NCBI GenBank assembly: GCA_019359615.1
Contig: JAHHHA010000011.1
Coordinates: forward strand, 62,001-126,000
DNA: 64,000 nucleotides
Source of the DNA: Cyanosarcina radialis HA8281-LM2
GTDB lineage: Bacteria > Cyanobacteriota > Cyanobacteriia > Cyanobacteriales > CCAP-1448
Direction of reading: 5' to 3'
Shown here: positions 51,547 to 61,032 of the stretch, in pieces
How positions within the stretch are numbered: position 1 is the stretch's first letter
Layout: every line of letters begins with the position of its first letter
The notes under the pieces: generated by a model
Told to the model about the DNA's origin: nothing
Seen by the model: the letters and a program-made list of their open reading frames with translations, nothing else
Databases searched by the model: none
Made by a program: the position numbers and the translations under genes

Positions 51547-51812
51547 TCAAACTAAAACGTCGATTCCTTGCTTTACCAGTTCCCGGTGCAACACCAACCC
51601 TGAAAACCCGGCTTCATAAACGCTGTGAATGATTCCTCCTGGGAAATACTTCCGCAATTGCTGAGCTAACTGGGCGGGGTTGGCAATTGTACTCCACTTT
51701 TTCATCATTGTTTGACGACTCGGGCCACGACCGTGTAAGTGCGTTTATGAACATCAATGCCTACGTAAATTGGTTCGCCGTCATAAGATGGAATCGGTGT
51801 GGTGTTTTTCAT
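51547..51812 (-). mobile_element. IS110-family transposase N-terminal fragment, frameshifted
   Basis: From ATG 51812, preceded by GGAGG, the frame reads MKNTTPIPSYDGEPIYVGID with GIDVHKRTYTVV, the first DEDD-domain motif of IS110 transposases. It stops at codon 36. A second frame continues with KKWSTIANPAQLAQQLRKYF, SVYEAGFSGLVLHRELVKQG and GIDVLV, then ends. A frameshift and loss of everything downstream make it inactive. It belongs to a different IS110 lineage from the copy at 35.3 kb. Confidence 0.8.
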
Positions 51813-51866
51813 GCAATCCTCCAGTGCTTGAGTTTGGTCACTTTAGAGTAAAATGCACCCTACAGT

Positions 51867-53072
51867 TTATACCTCTATAATTTGCACTTCTTGGCAAAAT
51901 TCCTGCCAGTCTGTTGCCACTTTTTGACTGTACTCATGGGCGTATGCCATGACTTCTTTACACCACCAATCTTGCTTGGCAAAGTCAATTAATTCATCTG
52001 CAATAGCGGAACCCTGACGGCCGCTGCTGCGCAGTTGAGCCGAAGCCACAATTTGTCCGAATGTCTGCATTAACTGCGTCAATTCTTTATCTTTCAACTC
52101 GCGTTCGGCAGACAATTCGATTTTATCCTCTGTGGGCTGATATTCGCGAATAATGTAAGATTTTCCGTCGATCGCTACAGTGTTGAGTAAAGCCATGGAA
52201 ATTGCTTGCATTCGTTTTTGAATGGTGACAACTCTTTCAGCTTGGTTTTGCCAGCGGGGTTGTTTGCACTCTACATATTTTGCCAAAGAAGACTCTGTGG
52301 CTGCTTTGAGGTCGAGAATATAATTGCGATCGGGCGAACCTTTGCCTTCTACTAGCACCATATATCGCTCTAAACCCAAGCTGCCCGTTCCGGCGATCCG
52401 CCAAGCGATATCAATGACTCGAAAAAATTCTGGTTCTGGTTGCTGGCTGGCAAATTTTTCTATACAGAACTTAATTTTTTCTTTGGTTGCTTCTGAAACC
52501 GGACGAGTTTTGTTTTCTTTAATGAGAATTTGGCGCTGTTTGCCATCGAGCACGGTTCGTTTCTCTAAAAATTCTTCGCGATCGATCTTGCGGGCTTCAT
52601 CCAATAGATTTTTCACTAACCCTTCAGCAATCTCCCGTTCTACCCAACGAGCCTTCCCGGCAATTAAATTATTAGCGTAAGCCGTTAAAAATATCTCGCC
52701 GAGCGATCGCGCTAGCTCGACATCGTTATTATTGCTAGGAAAGGCCAGAAAAATACTAGTTACTAAGCGAGCGATCTCCCAAGTACAAGGAGCTAAAATT
52801 GCTTCATCGAAGTCGTTGAGATCGAAATAAGTTAATCGATTATCGCCTTTATAACTGCCAAAATTTTCTAGATGTAGATCTCCGCAAATCCAACTTTTAG
52901 GAGCGGAATTGAGTGCAGAATGATTGGGGAAATCTTCGTAGAACAAATGGCAGCTACCCCGGAAGAATACAAAAGGATCGACCTGCATTTTCTGGAACTT
53001 AAGTCGCAGCAATTCTGGATCGCGATCGCGATTAAATTTTTGGATGCGTTTGACTAATTTAGAACTTGTCAT
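51867..53072 (-). CDS. DUF2252 family protein (kinase-like fold)
   Basis: The 401-residue protein matches DUF2252: FVFFRGSCHLFYEDFP, ICGDLHLENFGSY, YFDLNDFDEAILAPCTWEIA and RVVTIQKRMQAISMALL. The GDLHLENFG plus DLNDFDE pair is reminiscent of the catalytic and metal-binding residues of aminoglycoside-phosphotransferase-like kinases. Its substrate is unknown. Start ATG at 53072. Confidence 0.88.
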   Translation of the reverse strand: MTSSKLVKRIQKFNRDRDPELLRLKFQKMQVDPFVFFRGSCHLFYEDFPNHSALNSAPKSWICGDLHLENFGSYKGDNRLTYFDLNDFDEAILAPCTWEIARLVTSIFLAFPSNNNDVELARSLGEIFLTAYANNLIAGKARWVEREIAEGLVKNLLDEARKIDREEFLEKRTVLDGKQRQILIKENKTRPVSEATKEKIKFCIEKFASQQPEPEFFRVIDIAWRIAGTGSLGLERYMVLVEGKGSPDRNYILDLKAATESSLAKYVECKQPRWQNQAERVVTIQKRMQAISMALLNTVAIDGKSYIIREYQPTEDKIELSAERELKDKELTQLMQTFGQIVASAQLRSSGRQGSAIADELIDFAKQDWWCKEVMAYAHEYSQKVATDWQEFCQEVQIIEV

Positions 53073-53179
53073 TTAGAATATACGACTTCATTAATCGTTT
53101 TTTGTCAATCGTCAGTGGTCAACGTTCAATAGTCAATGGTCGATATCCAACAACTGACAACTAACAACTGACAACTCTT

Positions 53180-54184
53180 TTAAAACTGCCGTAAAAAGCG
53201 CAAATCGCTAGCGTACAGCCGCCGAATATCGTCGATTTGATGCAACACTTGAGCGATCCGTTCTACGCCAAAACCAGCAGCAAAACCCGTATAAACTTCT
53301 GGATCGTAACCCACTTTTTTCAGGACGTTAGGATCTACCATACCGCAGCCCATAACTTCTAACCAACGCCCCCGCCACTGCAAATCTACTTCAGCCGATG
53401 GCTCGGTAAAGGGGAAATAGCTAGCGCGGAAACGGACGGGCAATTCTTCCCCAAACATCTCCTCTAAAAAGATCTCGATCGTCCCTTTGAGGTCGGTAAA
53501 TGTCAGTCCTTCATCGATCGCCAAAATTTCGATCTGATGGAAGACAGCAGCATGGGTAGCATCGACTTCATCGCGCCGATAGCAACGTCCTGGGGCCACG
53601 ATCCGAATCGGCGGTTCGTTGGCTTCCATGTAGCGAATTTGTACCGAAGAAGTATGGGTGCGCAGCAAGTTACCATCTGGCAGGTAAAACGTATCCTGCA
53701 TATCCCTAGCTGGATGGTCGGGGGGAGTATTGAGGGCCTCGAAGTTGTAGTAGTCGGTTTCCATTTCCGGGCCGGTGGCGACGGTATAGCCCAAACCGAC
53801 GAAAATATCGATCGCCCGGTCGATCGTACTATTAATCGGATGTACTCGCCCGATCGGTCGGTAAACTCCGGGCATGGTAACATCGAGAGTTTCCGAGGCT
53901 AACTGGGTCTGAATTTGCGCTTGCTGCAAATCTTGACGCTTGCGCTCGAACTGCTCTTGGATCGCTACTTTAGCTTCATTGATTAAAGCGCCAATCCGGG
54001 GGCGATCGCTAGCAGATAATTGCCCCATACTCCTCGATACCTGAGATAGCTGGCTTTTCTTGCCCAGGTAGGTAACTTTGAGTTCGTCTAGACTAGCAAG
54101 AGTATCAACCGCAGCGATCGCGCTGCTAGCTTCTTGTTTCAGTTTGGCGACTTCTGCCTCTAGATCCTCAAGCAAAATGGTCAT
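53180..54184 (-). CDS. pheS: Phenylalanyl-tRNA synthetase alpha subunit
   Basis: The 334-residue protein has the N-terminal coiled coil that binds tRNA ([20 protein letters not shown]) and the class II catalytic core: [44 protein letters not shown] and the C-terminal motif [20 protein letters not shown]. It works with PheT, encoded elsewhere. Length and motifs are normal. Confidence 0.97.
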   Translation of the reverse strand: MTILLEDLEAEVAKLKQEASSAIAAVDTLASLDELKVTYLGKKSQLSQVSRSMGQLSASDRPRIGALINEAKVAIQEQFERKRQDLQQAQIQTQLASETLDVTMPGVYRPIGRVHPINSTIDRAIDIFVGLGYTVATGPEMETDYYNFEALNTPPDHPARDMQDTFYLPDGNLLRTHTSSVQIRYMEANEPPIRIVAPGRCYRRDEVDATHAAVFHQIEILAIDEGLTFTDLKGTIEIFLEEMFGEELPVRFRASYFPFTEPSAEVDLQWRGRWLEVMGCGMVDPNVLKKVGYDPEVYTGFAAGFGVERIAQVLHQIDDIRRLYASDLRFLRQF

Positions 54185-54287
54185 TTCTTATTTATCCTCG
54201 GTCATTTGTCATCGGTCATCGGTCATCTGTAATATCAATGACTGACGACGGTCCCAGACTACTATTGTAATTACACAAACTGCTGAT

Positions 54288-55091
54288 ATGAAACTGTTGA
54301 TCGGTAACGATGATGGCATCTTCGCCTTGGGGGTTCGGACTTTAGCTAATACGCTAGCGGCCATCGGCCATGAAGTTTATGTAGTTTGTCCCGATCGAGA
54401 GCGCTCGGCTACGGGTCATAGTTTGACGCTGCACGATCCCATCCGCGCTGAGGTAGTGGAGTCGATCTTTCATCCAGCGGTCAAAGCTTGGTCTTGTTCG
54501 GGAACGCCTTCCGATTGTATCAAGCTAGCTTTAGGTGCTTTGCTCGATCGCCCGCCCGATTTCGTCCTTTCTGGCATCAATCAAGGAGCCAATTTAGGTA
54601 CCGATATCCTCTACTCCGGTACTGTCTCAGCGGCCATGGAAGGGGTAATTGAAGGCATTCCCAGCATCGCCATCAGTTTGACCAGTTTTACCTGCAAGGA
54701 GTTTCAACCCGCTGCTAATTTTGCCCAAAAATTGCTCGATCGCTTGGGCGCGAATCCCCTACCCGAACCGATATTACTAAACGCTAACGTCCCGCCAGTC
54801 CCGCAAGCAGAAATTGCTGGGGTTGCCATTACTCGCCAAGGAATCCGCCGTTATTTTGATATTTTTCAAAAACGGGTCGATCCGAGAGGAAAAACTTATT
54901 ATTGGTTGGCTGGCGAAGCTTTGCAAGATTTGGAACAGCCAGAAGAACTGCATCTGCCACCAGAAATCCCCACCGACGTTCAAGCAATTCAAGCCAATTA
55001 CATTACCATCACCCCTTTACAATACAATCTTACTTCTGCGGTTGGGGTATATGCTTTGCAAGATTGGGGATTAAGTAGCTTAAAGTTTTGA
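54288..55091 (+). CDS. surE: 5'/3'-nucleotidase SurE
   Basis: SurE removes phosphate from nucleoside 5' and 3' monophosphates, with a divalent metal. The 267-residue protein has the metal site in [45 protein letters not shown] and [20 protein letters not shown]. Start ATG at 54288. The 3' end overlaps the convergent glycosyltransferase gene by 12 bp. Confidence 0.96.
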   Translation: MKLLIGNDDGIFALGVRTLANTLAAIGHEVYVVCPDRERSATGHSLTLHDPIRAEVVESIFHPAVKAWSCSGTPSDCIKLALGALLDRPPDFVLSGINQGANLGTDILYSGTVSAAMEGVIEGIPSIAISLTSFTCKEFQPAANFAQKLLDRLGANPLPEPILLNANVPPVPQAEIAGVAITRQGIRRYFDIFQKRVDPRGKTYYWLAGEALQDLEQPEELHLPPEIPTDVQAIQANYITITPLQYNLTSAVGVYALQDWGLSSLKF

Positions 55092-56441
55092 CTTTTGACT
55101 TGGTAGCTGAGCCTGCGATGCCCTGAACTTGTCGAAGGGCCGAAGCTTGGCTTTTGACTTATTAATGACTTCAGCAACTTCTAGATCGATATTTTTGGCA
55201 AGTGCCTGCATCAATATGCCAGCATATTCCCGCGCAATAATCTCTAAGGTAAAGTGCGACATTAAGTAACTGCGACCCGCTTTACCCATTCGATCGCACA
55301 AGTCGGGATCTTGAGCTAGTTGGCGAATAAACTCAGCTAGACTGTGGGCATCGCCATTATCAACGGTAGTACCGCACTTGGCATCCTCTAACAGTTCGCA
55401 CAGATAAGAATGGGGTTCGCAAATAGCCGCGATCGGCCGTCCGGCTGCTAAGGCTCCGTAAAGCTTACTAGGAGCTACTAATCCTTCGATTCCAGCACTA
55501 ATACTGACTAGCGATAAGTCGCCTGCTGTTAAAGAATAAGGCAAATTCTCTTTATCTTGATAAGGTAAGAATCGGCAATTTTGTAATTCCCACTCTTGCA
55601 CTTTAGCTTGGCAAATTTTGCACTTAGCGCCATTACCTACAAATACAAACTCGATCGGCTCGTTTTGCAAGATTTTAGCTGCTTCCATTACGGTTTCTAG
55701 ATCGTGACAGCGCCCCAAGTTGCCAGAATATAGAACTGTAAACCGTTCGATCGAGTCAAATTGTCGAGCGAACCAATTATCTTCTTTAGCAATCGGAACG
55801 ATTAAGTCAGGATCTGCCCAGTTATGAATGACATCAATTTTATTAGATATTTCTGGACATTTAGCTATTATTCGTTCTTTCATGGTCGAGCTTAAAACAA
55901 TTACACTTTTAGCTCTTTTCCAATTCAATTTATTAATAAAATCCCAAAGTTTTACTACCCAGTGATGAGGCGAAACTACGTTTAACTCTACGGCAATATC
56001 AGGATAAATATCGTATAAAAGGCAAACGTAAGGCAGCTTAAACAAGAGATTAGCTAATAATCCAATTACTGGTAAAAAAGGAGGGGCTGTAGTTACCAAT
56101 AAAACATCGCCACGGTTTCTTTTTTTAAGTAAATGGATTCCAGCACGCAAGCAAAACAAAAAACCGCTCACTGCTTTGCCGCGAATTCGCTGATGCCACA
56201 TTCTAGCAACCCGCGATCGCTTGATCTTCAACCTTTCTAAAATTTCCACTGCTGGAGCAGATTGTTTTTGAAAGGCATAGCCTGGTTGTCCAGTAAAAAC
56301 TTTTACATCTAAACCTAATTCCGACAACTTTTTCGCTAGCTCTTCAATTAACTGTCCCGTAGCCGCGTAATCAGGAGGATAAAATTGAGTAATTATCGAT
56401 AACTTAACACCTTTTTTACCTCCTATATTCTCGATTCTCAT
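55080..56441 (-). CDS. Group-4 glycosyltransferase (WbuB-like)
   Basis: The 453-residue GT-B enzyme has the opening [44 protein letters not shown], the donor-domain [19 protein letters not shown] and the EX7E-region [19 protein letters not shown]. Relatives transfer sugars in polysaccharide or exopolysaccharide synthesis. The C-terminal tail ([16 protein letters not shown]) is translated from a dispersed CTGAACTTGTCGAAGGG repeat. A GGAGGT site lies inside the N-terminal coding region, seven bases before KLSI, where the start codon position is GTT. The present start (ATG 56441) adds 12 unusual residues. Confidence 0.88.
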   Translation of the reverse strand: MRIENIGGKKGVKLSIITQFYPPDYAATGQLIEELAKKLSELGLDVKVFTGQPGYAFQKQSAPAVEILERLKIKRSRVARMWHQRIRGKAVSGFLFCLRAGIHLLKKRNRGDVLLVTTAPPFLPVIGLLANLLFKLPYVCLLYDIYPDIAVELNVVSPHHWVVKLWDFINKLNWKRAKSVIVLSSTMKERIIAKCPEISNKIDVIHNWADPDLIVPIAKEDNWFARQFDSIERFTVLYSGNLGRCHDLETVMEAAKILQNEPIEFVFVGNGAKCKICQAKVQEWELQNCRFLPYQDKENLPYSLTAGDLSLVSISAGIEGLVAPSKLYGALAAGRPIAAICEPHSYLCELLEDAKCGTTVDNGDAHSLAEFIRQLAQDPDLCDRMGKAGRSYLMSHFTLEIIAREYAGILMQALAKNIDLEVAEVINKSKAKLRPFDKFRASQAQLPSQKSKL

Positions 56442-57117
56442 ACCACTACGCTCCTCACTGAAAACATCGATCTAAGTTGGCAAGATTATTTCTCACTTGG
56501 ATGAGAAAAATTAAGATAGATCCAAGTATTGATACTTGCTATTTGTGACAAACGAGCAAATACCAACAGCCAATAATTCCCCTAATTTTTTTTGCACTCT
56601 AAAAGATCCGCTATAAACTTTTAAAATTACATATAACTGTCTCTATCCACTTTAAGGAAATTGCCATTCAAGCAAAAGCATTAATCTTATTTAAATTTAT
56701 GCAGACATTATCTGATATTTCTTCTTAGTTTTCAAGCTCTCGATTGGTTAAGTTTAACAGCAAACGGTCATGAAGAAGCTCAAACACCTCATCGAGTAGG
56801 CGATCGCAGGTTTATTATCTTTTATGGCTTTAGTTAGAGAATAAATATTGGGCTGGTTTTCCTAGATTTTAACTCTGGGAAAGCCAGGAGACGATCGCCA
56901 CCTCGCCCAATTGCAAATATCATTTTCCCACGATTGCTAAACACGCTGATGACGATCGATAAAGTTAATAATAATTCGTGGATAGTAGCTAATGAATGAT
57001 AGAATAATACGCTCTCTATAATGACCCCAGCAATTTCATTGCGATCGCAGCCAACTTGGAGGTGTTGCAGTAGCGAGCGGGATTTAACTGTTGTTATTTA
57101 AGGTTGAAGATCGGCAG
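56442..57117. other. AT-rich 676-bp gene-free region
   Basis: It lies between the starts and ends of two minus-strand genes. I see no open frame with protein-like composition, no tRNA and no clear hairpin terminator. The promoter of the glycosyltransferase must lie in the left part. A small RNA cannot be excluded from sequence alone. Confidence 0.5.
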
Positions 57118-58341
57118 CTAGCGACCCTCTATAGCTTTCAGCACCGCTTGGGGTGAGAGCTTATCTTTAAACCAGATGACTAGAGCGGGGGTATTGCTAA
57201 CGTTGACTCCTGCCTTTTCCAAGTTCAAACGCTCTGAAATCGCCAAAATCAAGTTATCACATCCCGACTGCCGGACTTGATAAAATTTCTTTTGCAAGTA
57301 TTCCGGTCGCCAGTAGCCGACGATCTCTAGCAAGAAAGAACGACCGTCGGGATGAACGAGGCGAAAATCGGGAATCATGACGCTACCTGGAATTGGAATT
57401 AAATCGACTTCTCGCTCTAGCGCCCAATCGGTTTTCAATGCCTCCCAGCGGCTAGCAAAAGAGGCTTCGAGCATACTGTCGTAAGTTTTACTGGGTGGAT
57501 AGTGAGTTACCAAGCCGCACTCGGAGTTCAAGCTAAACTGTCCGGCTTTCATCGTTCCGGTGTAAAAATCTCGCAGTTGCAAGGTGGCGCTTAGACTCCA
57601 TTTAGTGACGTGCAACAGTGCTGGCAGGAATTTAGCGATCGCTAATCCATAGCGGGTACTAGGCTTAAATAAGCTGACCGGACCGTCAATACTAATCGTA
57701 AATCCGCGATCGGCATCGCCCTCGATGTAAGCCATCAGTCCGAAAAACTTCAGATAGCGAAATAGAAGTTTGTACTCGCCAGGAACGTTGCGATGGGCAT
57801 TGAGCGCGATCTGACTGGCGCGATAAAATATGCCCTGAACTTGAGACAAGTTATAACGATGCAGCAAGGCTTGAGGCGTAGGGGGATCGAACTGGGTGAG
57901 AATGCGATTTTCCTGCAAATCGGCATACAAACCAGTCCGAATGTGAACGGGCAATACCTCCCGTCCCAATTCCTGGCTCAAAGTCCCAGCCAAAGCTGTC
58001 AAAACTTTCTCGGAACTTTGGGCGCTAGGAACAGATAGAGCCGCCAAGCTGTAGACCCGCTGGCGCAATGCTTGAGGTTCTAGCGGGCTGATAATTTCAA
58101 ATTTACTGAAAGAGTCACCTTTTAATAGGTGTGCCAGTCCTCGTTTGAGGCGATAGTCAGGGCTATCGCCTTCGAGTTCCAGCAACCTCCGATCGAGATT
58201 TGCTTGCGTCTGGCCCGTACTTTCTTGAAAACAATCGATCGCATCGCAGGCCATAGCCAAATAGCGATCGCTAAGCGCTAACCTTTTCGGGGCGATCGTT
58301 TCTCCGGAATGTCTGTGGATCAGTAACTCGCTTGGCAGCAT
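57118..58341 (-). CDS. DUF790 family (Bax1-like) nuclease
   Basis: The protein has about 407 residues. The N-terminus (MLPSELLIHRHSGETIAPKRL) and the central helical region fit DUF790. The C-terminal restriction-endonuclease-like core has SMLEASFASRWEAL, VMIPDFRLVHPDGRSFLLEI split as PDFRLVHPDG and FLLEIVGYW. In archaea Bax1-type nucleases pair with XPB helicases; no helicase gene is in the window. I start at ATG 58341. An upstream ATG at 58377 adds a non-conserved leader. Confidence 0.8.
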   Translation of the reverse strand: MLPSELLIHRHSGETIAPKRLALSDRYLAMACDAIDCFQESTGQTQANLDRRLLELEGDSPDYRLKRGLAHLLKGDSFSKFEIISPLEPQALRQRVYSLAALSVPSAQSSEKVLTALAGTLSQELGREVLPVHIRTGLYADLQENRILTQFDPPTPQALLHRYNLSQVQGIFYRASQIALNAHRNVPGEYKLLFRYLKFFGLMAYIEGDADRGFTISIDGPVSLFKPSTRYGLAIAKFLPALLHVTKWSLSATLQLRDFYTGTMKAGQFSLNSECGLVTHYPPSKTYDSMLEASFASRWEALKTDWALEREVDLIPIPGSVMIPDFRLVHPDGRSFLLEIVGYWRPEYLQKKFYQVRQSGCDNLILAISERLNLEKAGVNVSNTPALVIWFKDKLSPQAVLKAIEGR

Positions 58342-58441
58342 TAGGGGGAGAGTTCGGAGTTTGGAGGTCAAATACAAATGACTGCTAACAATTGACTATA
58401 ATGAATTTCTAGCAGCAATTCATAAAACTTAAAGCTTAGTT

Positions 58442-58897
58442 ATGGCACTGATTACCACTGGCAAACCTTTTATCCGTGACTTAGAAAAATCGGGTGCCTT
58501 GGCACTCTATGTCCCATTAGAAGGTGGATTTGAAGGGCGCTACGAACGACGGTTAAGGGCTGCCGGGTATGTCACCTTAAAGATGCTGGCCAGAGGTTTA
58601 GGGGATTTAGCGATGTATTTGACTGGGGTTCATGGCGTGCGTCCCCCCCACTTAGGCAAGAAAACCATCGGCCGCGAAGCTGCTGTTGGCTACACTTACT
58701 ACGTGCCCCCGATCTTAAGTTACCATCTCGAACAATTGCCGCCCAAAGCCAAAGGGCTAGTGTTGTGGGTGGTAGACGGGCAAGTATTTTCTCGTCAAGA
58801 ACGAGAGTTCCTGGCCTCTTTGCCCAAGCAAGATCCGCGAGTGAAAGTAGCTGTGGAGATGGGAGGCGATCGCGTCTTCCGCTGGACTCAACTGTAA
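58442..58897 (+). CDS. ndhN: NAD(P)H-quinone oxidoreductase subunit N
   Basis: NdhN is a subunit of the cyanobacterial NDH-1 complex of the thylakoid membrane, on the cytoplasmic arm, used in respiration, cyclic electron flow and CO2 uptake. The 151-residue protein matches the family in length and sequence (MALITTGKPFIRDLEKSGAL, GYVTLKMLARGLGDLAMYL, HLGKKTIGREAAVGYTYYVP). It is specific to oxygenic phototrophs, so it is strong evidence for a cyanobacterium. Start ATG at 58442. Confidence 0.96.
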   Translation: MALITTGKPFIRDLEKSGALALYVPLEGGFEGRYERRLRAAGYVTLKMLARGLGDLAMYLTGVHGVRPPHLGKKTIGREAAVGYTYYVPPILSYHLEQLPPKAKGLVLWVVDGQVFSRQEREFLASLPKQDPRVKVAVEMGGDRVFRWTQL

Positions 58898-59064
58898 TCG
58901 ATCTCGACATGGGGTAATTTTTTCTAGGTTACTTTTAGCTCGCCCCAATTACCCCAAACTTACCCCAATAATCGAGCTAAACTTGGTGGAATTTTCCCCT
59001 GAAGTTCAGAGTTCAAGAGAATGTTTAAAGCTCTCACTCCTCAACTTATCTAGTGTCACAACTC

Positions 59065-59379
59065 TCAAACCACGCTATCGAGTCCGCGTTTACGAACGAG
59101 GTGCAGCAGCTTGAGGGCAGCCCCAGTAGGTTTTTTCTGACCGATTTCCCACTTCTGAACCGTTGAGACGCTGGTATTCAGCACGGCGGCAAATACGGCT
59201 TGACTGACCTTGGATTCCTCGCGAATTTGCTCGATCTCCTCCGGCTCTAGTGGCGGTACTGGCGGCAAACAAATCTGGTCGAATTCCCGCATCGTGACCT
59301 TAGAGATCGCCCCAGCGTCATACAATCCCTTGGCGGTTTCGCGAACGGCTTCAAGAATCAGTGATTTGGTCTGACGCAT
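59065..59379 (-). CDS. HigA-like (NadS/XRE) antitoxin
   Basis: The 104-residue protein has an XRE helix-turn-helix in its second half (IREESKVSQAVFAAVLNTSV, STVQKWEIGQKKPTG). An N-terminal part (LILEAVRETAKGLYDAGAIS) is typical of HigA2/NadS antitoxins. It overlaps the upstream toxin ORF by 29 bp (toxin first, antitoxin second), the order of HigBA-type modules. The toxin is damaged, so this may now be a lone regulator. Confidence 0.85.
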   Translation of the reverse strand: MRQTKSLILEAVRETAKGLYDAGAISKVTMREFDQICLPPVPPLEPEEIEQIREESKVSQAVFAAVLNTSVSTVQKWEIGQKKPTGAALKLLHLVRKRGLDSVV

Positions 59380-59675
59380 CGTAATTTACCTCAATCAATT
59401 CCCCAGCACTTTTAGCTTTTTCTATCGCTTCTAACGTGAGAGACAAAAGTTCTGAAGCTAACTTTTTCAAGGCTTCCTCTTCATCTTTGTCAATGTTGCT
59501 GCGTTCGTTTTTGGCAAAGCCATACACAAAAATCCACCGCGAGCCTTTGTTGGTGGCGACCAGGGTGCGAAAGCCGCCTCGTTTCCCCATACCTGGACGC
59601 GCTATCCGCTTTTTCAGCAAACCGCCCCCTAGCATCGGCATCGTAAAGTCCGGCTACCATCTCATCCACTGCCAG
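59351..59675 (-). pseudogene. HigB/RelE-like toxin, N-terminally truncated and frameshifted
   Basis: The open frame (ATG 59641) reads LGGGLLKKRIARPGMGKRGG, FRTLVATNKGSRWIFVYGFA and NERSNIDKDEEEALKKLASE, the C-terminal two thirds of HigB2-type toxins. Upstream in another frame is VDEMVAGLYDAD, the expected preceding sequence, so a one-base shift near GATGCTAGGGGG separates them. The first 20 or so residues are absent, replaced by the end of the neighbouring unknown gene. Confidence 0.7.
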
Positions 59676-60213
59676 TAATTAAGCCACTGTCCAAAATTGC
59701 CTTTTCACATCTCTGGCATTCCCAGATAAACCAAAGTTCTAAAGCAGATTGGTTGACTTGTAACTGCTTAAAACGGGGATAAAGTTCATTTGCTAGATCT
59801 AGAACTGCTTTTGAAAGCCTTGCTGAGGCAAGATAAACATTTTCGACTTCAGAGAGATTGATATCCTGTGGTTTACTCTCTAGAAGTAACCAACGTAACA
59901 ACTGAAGGTAGATAACGTGACAGCCTATATAATTTAAAATTGCACCTTTTTCCTCAAGAGTTCCTGGAACGAAACAGTTCTTTCCCAGAATTATTTCTGG
60001 TTGCATCAACAAATGCAACAAGTAATCATCTATCGTTAGATTTCCGGCACTAATTCGTTCCCTTGCAGCTAGTAATTCTTCTTGGCTCTCAATGCCAACT
60101 TCTTCCATAAAATCCGCCCAGATTGGGGGATGAGTGGATTTATTCCCCCCAATCAAAATATTTAGGTCGTCGTAAATTTTAGGATCGATATAATCAATTT
60201 TTTTGTCTTCCAT
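59662..60213 (-). CDS. Hypothetical protein in tRNA-Trp island
   Basis: The 183-residue, Leu/Ile-rich helical protein starts MEDKKIDYIDPKIYDDLNIL. A central NYIGCHVIYLQLLRWLLLES could be a buried helix rather than a membrane span. It starts 2 bp after the integrase remnant's stop and its own 3' end runs into the damaged toxin. I do not recognise a family. Its base composition is AT-richer than the neighbouring ndhN and rplS, consistent with transfer. Confidence 0.6.
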   Translation of the reverse strand: MEDKKIDYIDPKIYDDLNILIGGNKSTHPPIWADFMEEVGIESQEELLAARERISAGNLTIDDYLLHLLMQPEIILGKNCFVPGTLEEKGAILNYIGCHVIYLQLLRWLLLESKPQDINLSEVENVYLASARLSKAVLDLANELYPRFKQLQVNQSALELWFIWECQRCEKAILDSGLITGSG

Positions 60214-60215
60214 AG

Positions 60216-60377
60216 TTACAACTCAGGAATAGAAATTTCTCGTTTCTGAGCAGCATAATGGTCGTAGATAGTTTTGGCAGAGTTACCGACCAGCGGAGCT
60301 ATATCTTTGGCATCTATACCCGCTTCCAAAGCCATAGTGATAAAACTATGTCTGGAATTATCGCTGAAACCCTTAGT
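60216..60377 (-). pseudogene. C-terminal fragment of a tyrosine integrase
   Basis: The 53 remaining codons read TKGFSDNSRHSFITMALEAG, DAKDIAPLVGNSAKTIYDHY and AAQKREISIPEL. This keeps the catalytic His-region (SRHSFITMAL) and the nucleophilic Tyr (IYDHY) of tyrosine recombinases. An in-frame stop and loss of all upstream sequence show it is dead. It lies 20 bp downstream of the tRNA-Trp 3' end, the typical integration site of such elements. Confidence 0.75.
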
Positions 60378-60397
60378 TTATCTAGCTTTTTGTTTAA

Positions 60398-60470
60398 CGC
60401 GCCCTGAAGGACTCGAACCCTCGACATCCGGTTTTGGAGACCGACGTTCTACCAACTGAACTAAGAGCGC
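60398..60470 (-). tRNA. tRNA-Trp (anticodon CCA)
   Basis: Read on the minus strand, the acceptor GCGCTCT pairs with AGGGCGC (one G-U). The D arm is GTTCAGTTGGTAGAAC, the anticodon CCA is at positions 34-36 in CTCCAAA, and the T arm is GAGGGTTCGAGTCCTTC. The 73-nt length is normal and CCA is not encoded. An integrase remnant follows at once downstream, so the gene probably served as an attachment site. Confidence 0.95.
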
Positions 60471-60563
60471 AAACTTGAAGGCACCGGATAAATCCGACTT
60501 CCTCAAGATCTAGTTTAACTCATTACTGGCTGAGATAGCCGCATCGAGATTGCCCGATCGCTT

Positions 60564-60926
60564 CTAGATTTCTCGATCGAAGCGTTGTTTGACGCGGGTA
60601 GCCTTGCCGACGCGATCTCGGAGATAATAAAGTTTTGCCCGTCGCACTTTACCGCGACGAATAATTTTAATGCTATCAACTCTAGGCGAATGGACTAGGA
60701 ACACCCTTTCTACGCCTACGCCTTGAAAGATCCGACGGACGGTAATCGTAGCATTAATACCCTCGCGCCGCTTGGCGATTACCACGCCTTCATAAGGCTG
60801 TATCCTCTCTTTATTGCCTTCCTGGATTTTCACCCCGACTTTTACGGTGTCACCCACATGGATAACAGGCAGATTAGTTTTTAGTTGTTCCGCCTCGATC
60901 GAGCGGATGATTTCCCAAGCTTTCAT
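60564..60926 (-). CDS. rplS: 50S ribosomal protein L19
   Basis: L19 sits at the interface of the two ribosomal subunits. The 120-residue protein has the family sequence: [60 protein letters not shown] and the C-terminal [20 protein letters not shown]. Start [16 protein letters not shown] at 60926. Confidence 0.97.
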   Translation of the reverse strand: MKAWEIIRSIEAEQLKTNLPVIHVGDTVKVGVKIQEGNKERIQPYEGVVIAKRREGINATITVRRIFQGVGVERVFLVHSPRVDSIKIIRRGKVRRAKLYYLRDRVGKATRVKQRFDREI

Positions 60927-61032
60927 TGGCTTCTCTAAAAGTCACAGTCTTTTATCATAACTCAAATAGAACGCACGATCGAGTAGAGATGTTAGAGTGA
61001 AAAAGATACTCGTGCCGACTTGCCCGATCCAG

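Noticed and set aside
58572..58948. Minus-strand frames across ndhN
   Set aside because: They are antisense shadows of ndhN with atypical composition.
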